This document shows, in pieces, positions 35,147 to 43,133 of a stretch of DNA of 64,000 nt (positions within the stretch are counted from its first letter, which is position 1; each line of letters opens with the position of its first letter). The stretch is taken from assembly GCF_000403645.1 (NCBI RefSeq), contig NC_021313.1, forward strand, positions 2,623,014-2,687,013, read 5' to 3'. This stretch comes from Salinarchaeum sp. Harcht-Bsk1. Its GTDB lineage: Archaea > Halobacteriota > Halobacteria > Halobacteriales > Salinarchaeaceae. Both the position numbers and the translations under genes were made by a program. A model generated the notes under the pieces. The model was given only the letters and a program-made list of their open reading frames with translations. It was not told the DNA's origin and did no database searches.

Positions 35147-36162
35147 TGGAACTCGAACGCGGACCACTCACGATCCTCCTGAACGCATTGTTCGATGCCG
35201 GAGAAGACGAGATCGCAGTTCGCCATCCGGCAGACGAAGTCGGGGAGCTACTGCGTATCGAACTCGGCGATCCAGGGAGTTCGACGGTCCACTTTCCAGC
35301 TGATCACGACGATTACGCCAACGCGAGACACGCTGTAGAACGGGAGTACGGGTCCGGCGTCTCTGACGAACTCCCGGATCCCCGGTCGTACTGTAACGGG
35401 CTCATGGCCGGTGGGTTGGTCGACCCTGCGAACAGCGACGACATCGAGGCGTTCCTCGACCGGTACGGCAGCCCCGATCTGACGGCGGGGCACAAGCCGG
35501 TCGTCGCCGGGTTCGACACGAACCTTCTCCCGTGGCGGATCGCTGACGTGCTCGAACTGTACCCTGGGCCGGAGGCGACGGTTAACGGGTTCGCGCTCGC
35601 CACGGGTGTCCGCGACGAGCTCGATTGGGATCACAAGCGATCTGACACTGGCCGGATCGAATCGGCCTTCGGCAGCGAGTTCAGTGCGCTCTGGAACCAA
35701 CCCGCCGGCTCTCGACGGGAGGGCCGCCTCGGTGAGAACTACTACCGGCTGCTCCGCGATCACCGCTACGCGGACGAAGTCACGACGGATCGAGGCGATG
35801 AGGATATCGTCCAGGGGTACGACGCCTACCAGGACGACAACCGGAAAGAGGTCCTGCTATTCAGTAACGACCGTGACTTCATCGAGCGAGCACGGTCACA
35901 CAGGGTGCTGGCCCAACGCGTGGAGGTCCCGCGATCGCTCCCCGAGATGGCGGAGGCGTCGTGGGACGACATCTGTAATGCCCTCTACGTCCTCACGGTC
36001 CTCTTCGGAGTGCTGGAGCTCCCGAAAGTGACGCTGTACGGCGTGTGGCAAGGCAAGGGCGGGCAGGCGTGGCAGCGCGAGCAACTGCGGGTGGATTGCC
36101 GGAGTCCGAAGGTCGAGGCGCCGGTGGAACGGGACCTCGAAATCCTGTCGAGCGCGGAGTGA
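35146..36162 (+). CDS. PIN-like nuclease coupled to CARF-like protein
   Basis: This is a 338-aa protein. Residues 1-115 form an unassigned N-terminal domain with short helices. Residues 118-265 look like a PIN domain: VVAGFDTNLL (Asp 124), VRDELDW (Glu 158), DEDIVQGYDAY (Asp 220, Asp 226) and LLFSNDRDFIERA (Asp 242, Asp 244). These are the four acidic positions that bind Mg2+ in PIN ribonucleases. About 70 C-terminal residues follow. Its start overlaps the CARF-like stop by one base, so the two are made together and likely form a sensor-effector or toxin-regulator pair. Specificity (tRNA, mRNA or DNA) cannot be told from sequence. Confidence 0.7.
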   Translation: MELERGPLTILLNALFDAGEDEIAVRHPADEVGELLRIELGDPGSSTVHFPADHDDYANARHAVEREYGSGVSDELPDPRSYCNGLMAGGLVDPANSDDIEAFLDRYGSPDLTAGHKPVVAGFDTNLLPWRIADVLELYPGPEATVNGFALATGVRDELDWDHKRSDTGRIESAFGSEFSALWNQPAGSRREGRLGENYYRLLRDHRYADEVTTDRGDEDIVQGYDAYQDDNRKEVLLFSNDRDFIERARSHRVLAQRVEVPRSLPEMAEASWDDICNALYVLTVLFGVLELPKVTLYGVWQGKGGQAWQREQLRVDCRSPKVEAPVERDLEILSSAE

Positions 36163-36246
36163 GGTCGCGCGCCGCAGCGACAGGGATCAGCACGTTCGCG
36201 AAGCGGTGTGAGCGGTTGCCCGATCTCTCGATCGATCGCATCGCTT

Positions 36247-36402
36247 TCAGACGATGCCCATCCTGCTGGCATCGAGGAGGATCTGCTGTCGGTGCTCCTG
36301 GACGAACTCCTCGCCTCGCTCATCGCGGACCGCTTCAAGGAGCTCCGCTTCGTCCATTCGTTCCTCGGCCACGTCGAGATCGCCGGGTACTATCTGGATC
36401 AT
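36247..36402 (-). CDS. Small acidic 51-aa protein
   Basis: This is a short frame from ATG 36402 to TGA 36247-36249. It encodes a 51-residue acidic, helical protein (MIQIVPGDLDVAEERMDEAE ... FVQEHRQQILLDASRMGIV). It lies 37 nt downstream of the metallophosphoesterase stop on the same strand. The composition (Asp/Glu/Val, few Ser/Arg) is typical of real haloarchaeal coding sequence. The function is unknown; it is possibly the last gene of the vWA-HAD-HEAT-MPE cluster. Confidence 0.5.
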   Translation of the reverse strand: MIQIVPGDLDVAEERMDEAELLEAVRDERGEEFVQEHRQQILLDASRMGIV

Positions 36403-36439
36403 CTTCGGTCGTGTTTTCTCTCGGTCGGACTCTCACCCG

Positions 36440-37105
36440 TCACTTCCCGAGGAACAATCGGTCGCCCGATTCGGCTGGTAATCCCTCGACGGCGATCTCG
36501 TGGTGAACTCGGTCGACGTCGTAGTGCACTCGATGCAGTTCAGCGTCGTTTTCCTCGGTGTCCAGGACGGCGTACGCGGCGTTCGAGTTGCCGTCGCGAG
36601 GCTGCCCGACGCTCCCGGGGTTCACGACGAGGCGACCGTCGACGTGGGCCTTCCCCTGGACGTGCGTGTGGCCGAGGACGACGCCGTCGTAGTCCTCGAG
36701 GTACGGTCGCAGCTCGGCGAAGTCCTCAGGGTAGACGTAGTTGCCGCGGTGCTCGGGATGGGAGTGAACGAGCAGGTAGTCGCCGTTCCCGAACGTCGTG
36801 GAGGCTGGCAGTTCGCGCAACCACTCGAGTTGTGCTTCCGAAAGCGTATCGAGGGCGTACTGCAGGCCCGCGTGGGCCATCTGGTTCGCTGCGTACCGAA
36901 CGGGTGTCTCGACCATCCTGTCGTGATTCCCTTGGACGGTGACGGCAGCGACGTCCCTGATTCGCTCGACGCAGTCAGCAGGCCACGGGTTGTATCCGAC
37001 CACGTCGCCGGCGCAGACGATCGAGTCCACGTCCGGCATGTCGTCGAGGACAGCCTCGAGGGCCGGCAGGTTCGCGTGCACGTCGGAGAGCAATCCGATT
37101 CTCAT
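36440..37105 (-). CDS. Metallophosphoesterase (YfcE/MJ0936 family)
   Basis: This is a 221-aa calcineurin-like phosphodiesterase with all metal motifs: IGLLSDVHANLPAL (DxH), VCAGDVVGYNPWP (GDxxG), VQGNHDRM (GNHD), LLVHSHPEH and VVLGHTHVQG (GHTH), followed by VNPGSVGQPRDG, typical of the MJ0936 subgroup. These enzymes hydrolyse phosphodiester model substrates with Mn2+ or Ni2+; cyclic nucleotides are possible natural substrates. It is cytoplasmic. It is part of a minus-strand cluster with a HEAT-repeat and a vWA protein, 40 nt after a 23-aa micro-ORF. Confidence 0.92.
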   Translation of the reverse strand: MRIGLLSDVHANLPALEAVLDDMPDVDSIVCAGDVVGYNPWPADCVERIRDVAAVTVQGNHDRMVETPVRYAANQMAHAGLQYALDTLSEAQLEWLRELPASTTFGNGDYLLVHSHPEHRGNYVYPEDFAELRPYLEDYDGVVLGHTHVQGKAHVDGRLVVNPGSVGQPRDGNSNAAYAVLDTEENDAELHRVHYDVDRVHHEIAVEGLPAESGDRLFLGK

Positions 37106-37145
37106 TGTACTGGGGGAAATCTGTGATTCGGGTGTCTGTTGCTGA

Positions 37146-37217
37146 TCAGGGACCGACGCGGTTCCAGCGTTCGTCCCAATGCTTTCGCCGTTCGTCTATG
37201 GGTTTGGTGGCTGCCAT
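37146..37217 (-). CDS. 23-aa micro-ORF coupled to HEAT-repeat gene
   Basis: An ATG at 37215-37217 overlaps the HEAT-repeat gene stop (TGATG) and opens a frame of 23 residues (MAATKPIDERRKHWDERWNR VGP) ending at TGA 37146-37148. Its stop is 40 nt before the metallophosphoesterase start. It may be a real microprotein or a translational relay between the two genes; its length makes chance likely. Confidence 0.28.
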   Translation of the reverse strand: MAATKPIDERRKHWDERWNRVGP

Positions 37218-38560
37218 CAGCAGTCCTCGATCTCCGAGAGTGCCCACATCGCCCTGGTACGGACGTCGGCTTCCTCGTCGTTGCCTGCAACGCGTTGCAG
37301 GGACGATGCTGCCGTGTCCGCCTGCACGTGTCCCAGTGCCCAGCAGGCGTTCTCCCGGACTGTTGGATCATCGTCGTCGAGCAACTCGACGAACTCGCCG
37401 ACCAATTGCTCGACCGACGCCGGGTAGTCCTCCGCGATCCGTGCCACCACGCAGCTGGCGTTGATCCGTGCGTACCGTTCGTCGACGATGAGCAGCGGTA
37501 CCAGCTGGTCGACGTACGGGCGAACGGCGTCGGTGTGGATGAGTGCGATATCGCCGAGGAGTGCGACGCCGTTGTTTCGGAGTCGCTGTGCGTCCTCGTC
37601 AAGGAGCGTCGCAATCTCGTCGACGTGGTCGACCCCAACTGATGGCGACTCGTGTACCACGCGTCCGAGTGCAGCCGTCGCGTTCAACCGGATTTCATCC
37701 GAGAGCTCCCTGTTCGTCGCCGCCGTGAGTAGCGACGGTGCGAACGGCTCGACTGCTTTCGGTGACTCGCCGGCAATCAGTCGCAACCCCCACACGGCGT
37801 ACCGTCGACTGCGACCGCCTCTTTCGAAGATCGCCGCGAGCTCCTCGGCAGCGGGTTCGATGTCGGCCGGGTATTCCTCGCCGATCGCGACGATACACCG
37901 CGTCGCTTCGTAGCGAGCGCCCGGATCCTCCGCGTCGAGGTACGACCCCACTGCTTCGAAGGCGGGAGCGATCTCTTCGGGCAGCTCCTCACCGATCGGT
38001 CGGAGCACGGCCAGCGCGGCAGCCGTGGCGGTCGTATCGTCGTCGCCGAGGATCTCACGAATGACTGGGACGGCGGGAGCGCAGTCCTTGGGGCGCTCCG
38101 AGGCGATCCCCTCGAGCGCTTCGAGTATCCGTTTCCGTCCGCGGCTACCTGGCGCTGCTTGCTCGAGGAGGGCCAGGAGGTCGACAACGTCGATCTCGTG
38201 GGGATCGCTCGTCGATAATCGGCGGAATCCCCGCGCTTCCTCGGCGATCGTCTCGGCATCGGCCACGTACTGCTGGGCAGGCGGATCGGCGAGAGCCACG
38301 GTGTGGATCTCGTCGATGCGGACGGTGAACGAGTCGCGACGGCCGTCGACCGGGGAGCACTCGACAGCCGGGGCCGCGGCCGGTCGATCCAGCGTCGAGT
38401 CGATCGGATCGATATCGGCTACCAGCGCCGGCTTCGGCGTGGTCGTCTCGTACTCGATTTCGAACGCAGGGGTGTTCGGATGTCGCTCGAGGAAGGTGGT
38501 CAGTTCCGAGGGACTCCGGACGAAGATCCGACTGCCGTAGGCGAGCTCTGCTTCCTTCAT
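37217..38560 (-). CDS. HEAT-repeat protein
   Basis: This is a 447-aa protein. The N-terminal 130 residues are unassigned (YGSRIFVRSPSELTTFLERH). The rest is tandem alpha-helical HEAT repeats of about 38 residues, for example RYEATRCIVAIGEEYPADI, RINASCVVARIAEDYPASV and VRENACWALGHVQADTAASS. It is a solenoid scaffold for protein-protein contact, with no enzyme motif. Its ATG 38560 overlaps the HAD-like stop by 4 nt (ATGA), and its stop overlaps a micro-ORF start. Its place between a HAD-like protein and a vWA protein suggests it assembles a complex from the cluster's products. Confidence 0.85.
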   Translation of the reverse strand: MKEAELAYGSRIFVRSPSELTTFLERHPNTPAFEIEYETTTPKPALVADIDPIDSTLDRPAAAPAVECSPVDGRRDSFTVRIDEIHTVALADPPAQQYVADAETIAEEARGFRRLSTSDPHEIDVVDLLALLEQAAPGSRGRKRILEALEGIASERPKDCAPAVPVIREILGDDDTTATAAALAVLRPIGEELPEEIAPAFEAVGSYLDAEDPGARYEATRCIVAIGEEYPADIEPAAEELAAIFERGGRSRRYAVWGLRLIAGESPKAVEPFAPSLLTAATNRELSDEIRLNATAALGRVVHESPSVGVDHVDEIATLLDEDAQRLRNNGVALLGDIALIHTDAVRPYVDQLVPLLIVDERYARINASCVVARIAEDYPASVEQLVGEFVELLDDDDPTVRENACWALGHVQADTAASSLQRVAGNDEEADVRTRAMWALSEIEDC

Positions 38561-38991
38561 GGGTTCACCCTCACCGGAAGATCGGACTGGCAGTTCCCGG
38601 CGTTCACTGCGCGGACGAAGTCCCAGGGGTAGTAGTGGGTCCACCCCTCGACGTAGCTCAGGTCGAGATCGTCGACGACCACGAGCTTCTCGGCCGCTGG
38701 GTGGAGGTCGGCGATCAGCGAGAGGCGTTCCTTCCGCGTCGGCAGTTTCTCGGGATGGCCGTTGCCCGTTGGCTCACCGAGCCAGCGCTCGGAGTCGTCG
38801 GGGTGCCTGTGGACGACGTCGACGACGCCGGGGATACCTGCTTCCTCCTCGAGCATCCGGTTCCCGATCGCGTAGACCGAGTGGTCCGGATCGTCGGCGA
38901 GCAGCCGGACCCACTCGAGGGGAACCGAATCCTTGCTGGGGTGTGCGTTGACGTCGACCGTCCAGTCGCGGTCGAACGCGAAGACCGTCAT
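38557..38991 (-). CDS. HAD-like protein
   Basis: This is a 144-aa protein that begins MTVFAFDRDWTVDVN, where FDRDWTV replaces the usual HAD motif DxDxT. It ends with the motif KLVVVDDLDLSYVEGWTHYYPWDF, matching the HAD DD motif. The middle motif RKERLSLIADLHP supplies a Lys/Arg. It is probably a compact HAD-superfamily phosphatase or phosphatase-like binding protein known only from haloarchaea. It overlaps both neighbours by 4 nt, so the vWA, HAD and HEAT products are made in coordinated amounts. Confidence 0.75.
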   Translation of the reverse strand: MTVFAFDRDWTVDVNAHPSKDSVPLEWVRLLADDPDHSVYAIGNRMLEEEAGIPGVVDVVHRHPDDSERWLGEPTGNGHPEKLPTRKERLSLIADLHPAAEKLVVVDDLDLSYVEGWTHYYPWDFVRAVNAGNCQSDLPVRVNP

Positions 38992-41081
38992 CCTTCGGTC
39001 ACCTCGCCGTTGATTCTGACGGGGTGCGTAGCGAGCGTCTCGAGGAGATCGATCTCGCGCTGGAGGTCCTCGTCGCCCACGGCGACCATCTCCTGCTCGA
39101 GGTACTCCCGAAGCTGCTGGAATCGGTCTGCGTGCTCGCCCGGGACGACGAGTGGCACCGACATCTCCTCGTGGCGTCCGAGAAACTTCTCCAGCTGCCA
39201 GTCGTCGACACCTGCTTCGGGCGGTTCACCTTCGTGAACGTCTCGAGCCCACGAGCGGAGCGCGCTGGCGTACCGGGTTAGCGCGACGGCCTTGCGGACG
39301 CCATCGTGACCGAAGGACACCGAGTCCGAGGGAAGCTCGACGCTCCGACGCTCCGTGTGGGTCCCGCCGTCGCGTTCGCTCCAGGTAGCGACGAGCTCGA
39401 CGTCGGCATCGGGATCCATCTGGTCCAGCCGGACGAGGACGATCCCACCTCGAGCCTCGCCGTCGGTCTTCGCGGAGGGGAACAGCGTCCCGACGTCGAT
39501 CAGCTGTCCGGTCGTCGCCTCCGCGGAAGGCGAGCGGTGGACGGCCGCGACTTCACAGCCGTCGCCGTCGAGCTCGAGCGAGAGGTCGTACACGAGCGGC
39601 GTGACCATGTAATCGAACTCCTCGCCCAGACGGCGCTCGAACTCGGCCGCGGAGTGGACGAAGTAGTGGTTCGCGCCGCGGATGCCCGAGAGCGTCTTTA
39701 CGAGGTCGGCGTTCTCGTCGAGCCCCATCCCGACGAACGTCGTGTGGATTCCCTCGACGGCAGCGTCGGCGAATCGCCGCTGGAGTGTCTTCTCGTCGGT
39801 GGTGCCGGTGTTGGGCATCATGTCCGTCATGAAGACGACGCGTTGCTCGACGTTGGGGCCGTTCCGGGAACCGAACATGCTCCGCGCGGCTTCGAATCCG
39901 TCGGCGAGATTCGTGCCACCGCCGGCCGATACGTTCCGGATGTGGCGGCGGATCGCCGGCATGTCGGTCGAATCTACGTCTCGCAGCGGCTTGGCGACGT
40001 GTGCCTGCTGGTTGAACAGGACGATGCCCAGCCTGTCGGAGGGCCGAAGCTGGGTGGTCAGCGCACAGAGCGATTGCGTGGCGGCATCGAGCTTCGTGAC
40101 GTCGTCGGCCTGCGTCTCTCGTTGCCGGCCCTGCTGGTCGTAGTAGTACTCGTCGAAGGGGCTGTTCATCGAGCCGGAGACGTCGAGGACGGCGATCAGG
40201 TCCAGGCGGGGGCGTTCGAACTCGTCGACGGAGAGCGTCGAGTCCAGTCCGACGGAGAGGAACGTCTCGGTTTCGCCGGTGATGGGGTGGTCGCTCCTCG
40301 CGGCGGCGTATCGCGGCGCGAACAGGGCGTCGGTGCTCGATCGTTCACCTGTCTCGAAGTGGTAGTCGTAGAACAGTCCCTCGTCCGTGATCGCTCCGGG
40401 TTTGGGCGTGTAGCCGTTGGCGATGTTCTCCCGGAAGTTGGTGACGTCTTTCGCGCCACCGGTGGCGAGTCCGACGGTCTCCGGTGCGGCGTGACTGTGA
40501 TTCGCTTCACAGTGGTTGCTGTCTCCGAACTGGCCGTCGTCCGGGTGGCTCTCGAGACCTGGCGCCTGCCGGACGTCCGCCCTCGTGAGCTGTCGGTGGC
40601 AGCCCCTGCAGACGTACACTGGCGGGTCGAGCCGCTCCTCGGTGTGCATCGGCTGCCAGTCGTCGATGCGATCTTCGTTCGCCCGGACCCGACGGACGAT
40701 CGCGTTCGCGTCGACGACGCCGAAGGCCTCCTCGAGCCCGAGCTCGCTCGCAGCACGTGTGACCGCCGGTCCGACTGCGTCGAAAGGGCGTCCCGGACGG
40801 AGCACCGCCCCGCAGTCCGGACAGTCCTGCTCGGATTCCGGCAGCGCCGGGAGGGGGTCTGCGCCCAGCAGCCCGGCGATCCGGTGTGTCGCCCCTGTCT
40901 TCAGATCCAGCAGCGGCTCGCTGTCCTCCGCGACGAGCACCGAGAACTGCGTCGCCGTACGGTCCGTGACGAGCAGCCGATTGACCGTCCCGTGCTCGGT
41001 TTCGATCGACCGCCTGCTGACGAGTTCGACCTCGATATCGTGTCGCTCTCCGCTCTCGATGTCGGCGTGTGTGGTGTCCAT
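38988..41081 (-). CDS. von Willebrand factor A domain protein
   Basis: This is a 697-aa cytoplasmic protein. Residues 1-110 form a beta-rich N-terminal region. A zinc-binding part is split between CPDCGAVLRPG and VYVCRGCHRQL. A linker holds a His/Cys stretch (SNHCEANHSHAA). The vWA domain starts at LIAVLDVSGSMNSPF (MIDAS DxSGS), with RLGIVLFNQQAHV, SAGGGTNLADGF and VVFMTDMMPNTGTTDE. A C-terminal beta/helical region follows. Such proteins resemble the yeast-type and bacterial vWA 'VIT/vault-like' proteins and bind partners through Mg2+. It is the first gene of the overlapping cluster. Confidence 0.88.
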   Translation of the reverse strand: MDTTHADIESGERHDIEVELVSRRSIETEHGTVNRLLVTDRTATQFSVLVAEDSEPLLDLKTGATHRIAGLLGADPLPALPESEQDCPDCGAVLRPGRPFDAVGPAVTRAASELGLEEAFGVVDANAIVRRVRANEDRIDDWQPMHTEERLDPPVYVCRGCHRQLTRADVRQAPGLESHPDDGQFGDSNHCEANHSHAAPETVGLATGGAKDVTNFRENIANGYTPKPGAITDEGLFYDYHFETGERSSTDALFAPRYAAARSDHPITGETETFLSVGLDSTLSVDEFERPRLDLIAVLDVSGSMNSPFDEYYYDQQGRQRETQADDVTKLDAATQSLCALTTQLRPSDRLGIVLFNQQAHVAKPLRDVDSTDMPAIRRHIRNVSAGGGTNLADGFEAARSMFGSRNGPNVEQRVVFMTDMMPNTGTTDEKTLQRRFADAAVEGIHTTFVGMGLDENADLVKTLSGIRGANHYFVHSAAEFERRLGEEFDYMVTPLVYDLSLELDGDGCEVAAVHRSPSAEATTGQLIDVGTLFPSAKTDGEARGGIVLVRLDQMDPDADVELVATWSERDGGTHTERRSVELPSDSVSFGHDGVRKAVALTRYASALRSWARDVHEGEPPEAGVDDWQLEKFLGRHEEMSVPLVVPGEHADRFQQLREYLEQEMVAVGDEDLQREIDLLETLATHPVRINGEVTEG

Positions 41082-41407
41082 GAGTTCCTCCGTAATCGCA
41101 CCGCCCGTCCTGCTCCCGGGTCCTCTCCGACAGTGGGACCCCGACCGAGTCTAATTAACTACATTATAGTGCGGCTTTTGAGTCTTGTACGGCCACTACT
41201 TTGGCGCAAGTGGGGAAAAAGGCTCCGTAATAGTGCATCATGCAGGTGGTAATAAGAAAGACAAATACATTGAAGTGTTCTTTATCGGGCGCTCTCCCGA
41301 AAATCGGCCGCTACGTACGGCATCTACCGTGAGAAACGCCGTTCGCGTGTCGCTATTCGTGACGAAACAATCATTGGGGAGGCGCCCGTTGATCCGTCAG
41401 TACTCCG
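41082..41407. other. Divergent AT-rich promoter region
   Basis: These 326 nt between the vWA gene and the divergent ATPase gene are clearly AT-richer than the flanks, with CTAATTAACTACATTATAG at 41151-41169 and runs such as GGGGAAAAAGG and AATAAGAAAGACAAATACATTG (described, not all quoted). They probably hold promoters for both directions. I see no conserved ORF or RNA gene here. Confidence 0.45.
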
Positions 41408-42970
41408 ATGGCGGTCGACCCAGCCGACTCGCTCGTGCGGGCGCTCGACGAACACAACCCGTGGTGGGAGCGAGGTGCGGACGCGTTCTCGCTCCCAGCA
41501 CGCCAGCGCAGTGACTTCTACCACCTCGCTCGCCCGGACGACGAGGGTAGTCAGTTCGAGGACCAGCCGATTCTCGGACTCACCGGACGGCGTGGAGCAG
41601 GGAAGACGACGCTGCTCAAGCAGTTCGTCCAGCACCGAATCCAGCAAGGCGACGCCCCCGAGCAGTTCTGCTATCTGCCCTTCGACGCCGACCCGCTCTT
41701 CCAGCTCCAGTCCGACGAGCAGCTCCGCCGGGCGGTCCGCTATTACGAGAACCGGGTCCTCTCCGCTGTCGACGAGGAGCGACCCCACTTCCTCTTGCTC
41801 GACGACGTGCACCTGATCGAACACCCGAACAAGACGACGATCGAGGGCTGGGGAACGCCGGTCGCCAAACTGATCGAAGACGCACCGAGACGACACGTCG
41901 CGGTCACGGCGAGTGCGGGTGTCCAGGTAGACCGAGAACTCGACCGCGTGGGGATCGACGAGAGCGAGTACGGCGTCCAGCCGATCCTGCCCGAGAAGTT
42001 CCGGGACTACGTCTTCTCGCTGTATCCTGATCTCGAAGAGGGCGACACGCGCGTGAGCCCGACGTCGCTCCGCGAGGGCGAGCACAGCCTGCCCGAAGTG
42101 CTGCGTACCGGCGACGTCGAGCCGTTCGTCGCGGAGCTCCGGCGCAAGTACGAGCAAGTCGAGGGCGAGGAGCGCCGGATCCAGTCCCAGCTCGTCGATT
42201 ACCTCGCGATGGGCGGCATCGTCAGCTACGCCCAGGACGGCGTCGTGGAATCGGCGAGCGATCTCGAATCGGCCGACTACGCGATGCTCCGGGAGAACGT
42301 CCGCGACGCGCTCTACCAGGAGGTCCCAGGCTTCGAGTCGATCCAGACGATCGGCGATCTGGAGCGCCTCTGTGCGCTCGCCGCTCGGAACCGCGGCGGT
42401 GAGTCGCTGAAGTACCAGGATCTGGTGGACCTGTTCGACGTCGATCGGCGGACGATCGTCGACAGCTACCTGCCGGCGCTGGAGACGTTGTATCTGTTGA
42501 CGGGCGTGAACGAGTACGACAACGCACGGCCGCGCTCCGTGCGATTGTTCCTCCGTGATCCGGGTCTCGTGGTCGCGCTCACTGGCGGGTCGGCGGGGTC
42601 GGTCCTTGCGGATTTCGACCTCGAGACGGATCTCGCCCGGGTGACGGCGTTCGACCACACGATGCGCTTCGCCTACGGGATCGAGGCGATCCAGGGCCGC
42701 GACGAGGCGCCGTCGGTGCAGTACTGGGAGGGACGCGAGGGTGAGGTCGACTTCGTCTTCGAGGTCGACGGGACGCCGGTGCCGGTGGGGCTGGCGTATC
42801 GGTCGGGTGACCGGGAGGTGACACGCTCGGCGATTGGGGAATTCCGCAGCGAGTACGAGGCCCCGATCGGAATCCTGCTCACGGGTGACACTGCTGGGCG
42901 AGCGTCGATCGAGGACGTGCAGCAAGGGATCGTCACGCTTCCCTACTGGTTCTACCTGCTTCTGTGCTGA
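41408..42970 (+). CDS. AAA-family ATPase (AAA_14/DUF4143 type)
   Basis: This is a 520-aa protein. It has Walker A GLTGRRGAGKTTLLKQF, a strand with Walker B FLLLDDVHLIEH, and VAVTASAGVQ as sensor 1. A winged-helix-like middle is followed by a C-terminal DUF4143-like region with VQYWEGREGEVDFVFEVDG, where E...E.D and a later K/R resemble a PD-(D/E)XK-type fold. Members of this large archaeal/bacterial family are often expanded and mobile; their substrate is generally unknown. It is divergent from the vWA cluster across an AT-rich spacer. It is probably an independent transcript. Confidence 0.85.
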   Translation: MAVDPADSLVRALDEHNPWWERGADAFSLPARQRSDFYHLARPDDEGSQFEDQPILGLTGRRGAGKTTLLKQFVQHRIQQGDAPEQFCYLPFDADPLFQLQSDEQLRRAVRYYENRVLSAVDEERPHFLLLDDVHLIEHPNKTTIEGWGTPVAKLIEDAPRRHVAVTASAGVQVDRELDRVGIDESEYGVQPILPEKFRDYVFSLYPDLEEGDTRVSPTSLREGEHSLPEVLRTGDVEPFVAELRRKYEQVEGEERRIQSQLVDYLAMGGIVSYAQDGVVESASDLESADYAMLRENVRDALYQEVPGFESIQTIGDLERLCALAARNRGGESLKYQDLVDLFDVDRRTIVDSYLPALETLYLLTGVNEYDNARPRSVRLFLRDPGLVVALTGGSAGSVLADFDLETDLARVTAFDHTMRFAYGIEAIQGRDEAPSVQYWEGREGEVDFVFEVDGTPVPVGLAYRSGDREVTRSAIGEFRSEYEAPIGILLTGDTAGRASIEDVQQGIVTLPYWFYLLLC

Positions 42971-43133
42971 GCAAAGGTGAATCCCTCGGAGTGTGAGGGC
43001 AGTTCCGCAGAACGTACCGGTATCTGCCCACCGGCCTTTTTTGCCTCTCACCACACCGACTCCCCGTCTTGAGAGCGGTGTCCCGACCAGCGTCCACTCG
43101 AACGCATAAGGGCCGAGCGCCCGAGGAGTGCGT

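Noticed and set aside
35985-36338. 117-codon minus frame downstream of the PIN-like gene
   Set aside because: It is Ser/Arg-rich and overlaps the PIN-like gene; the 51-aa frame at 36247-36402 has better composition.
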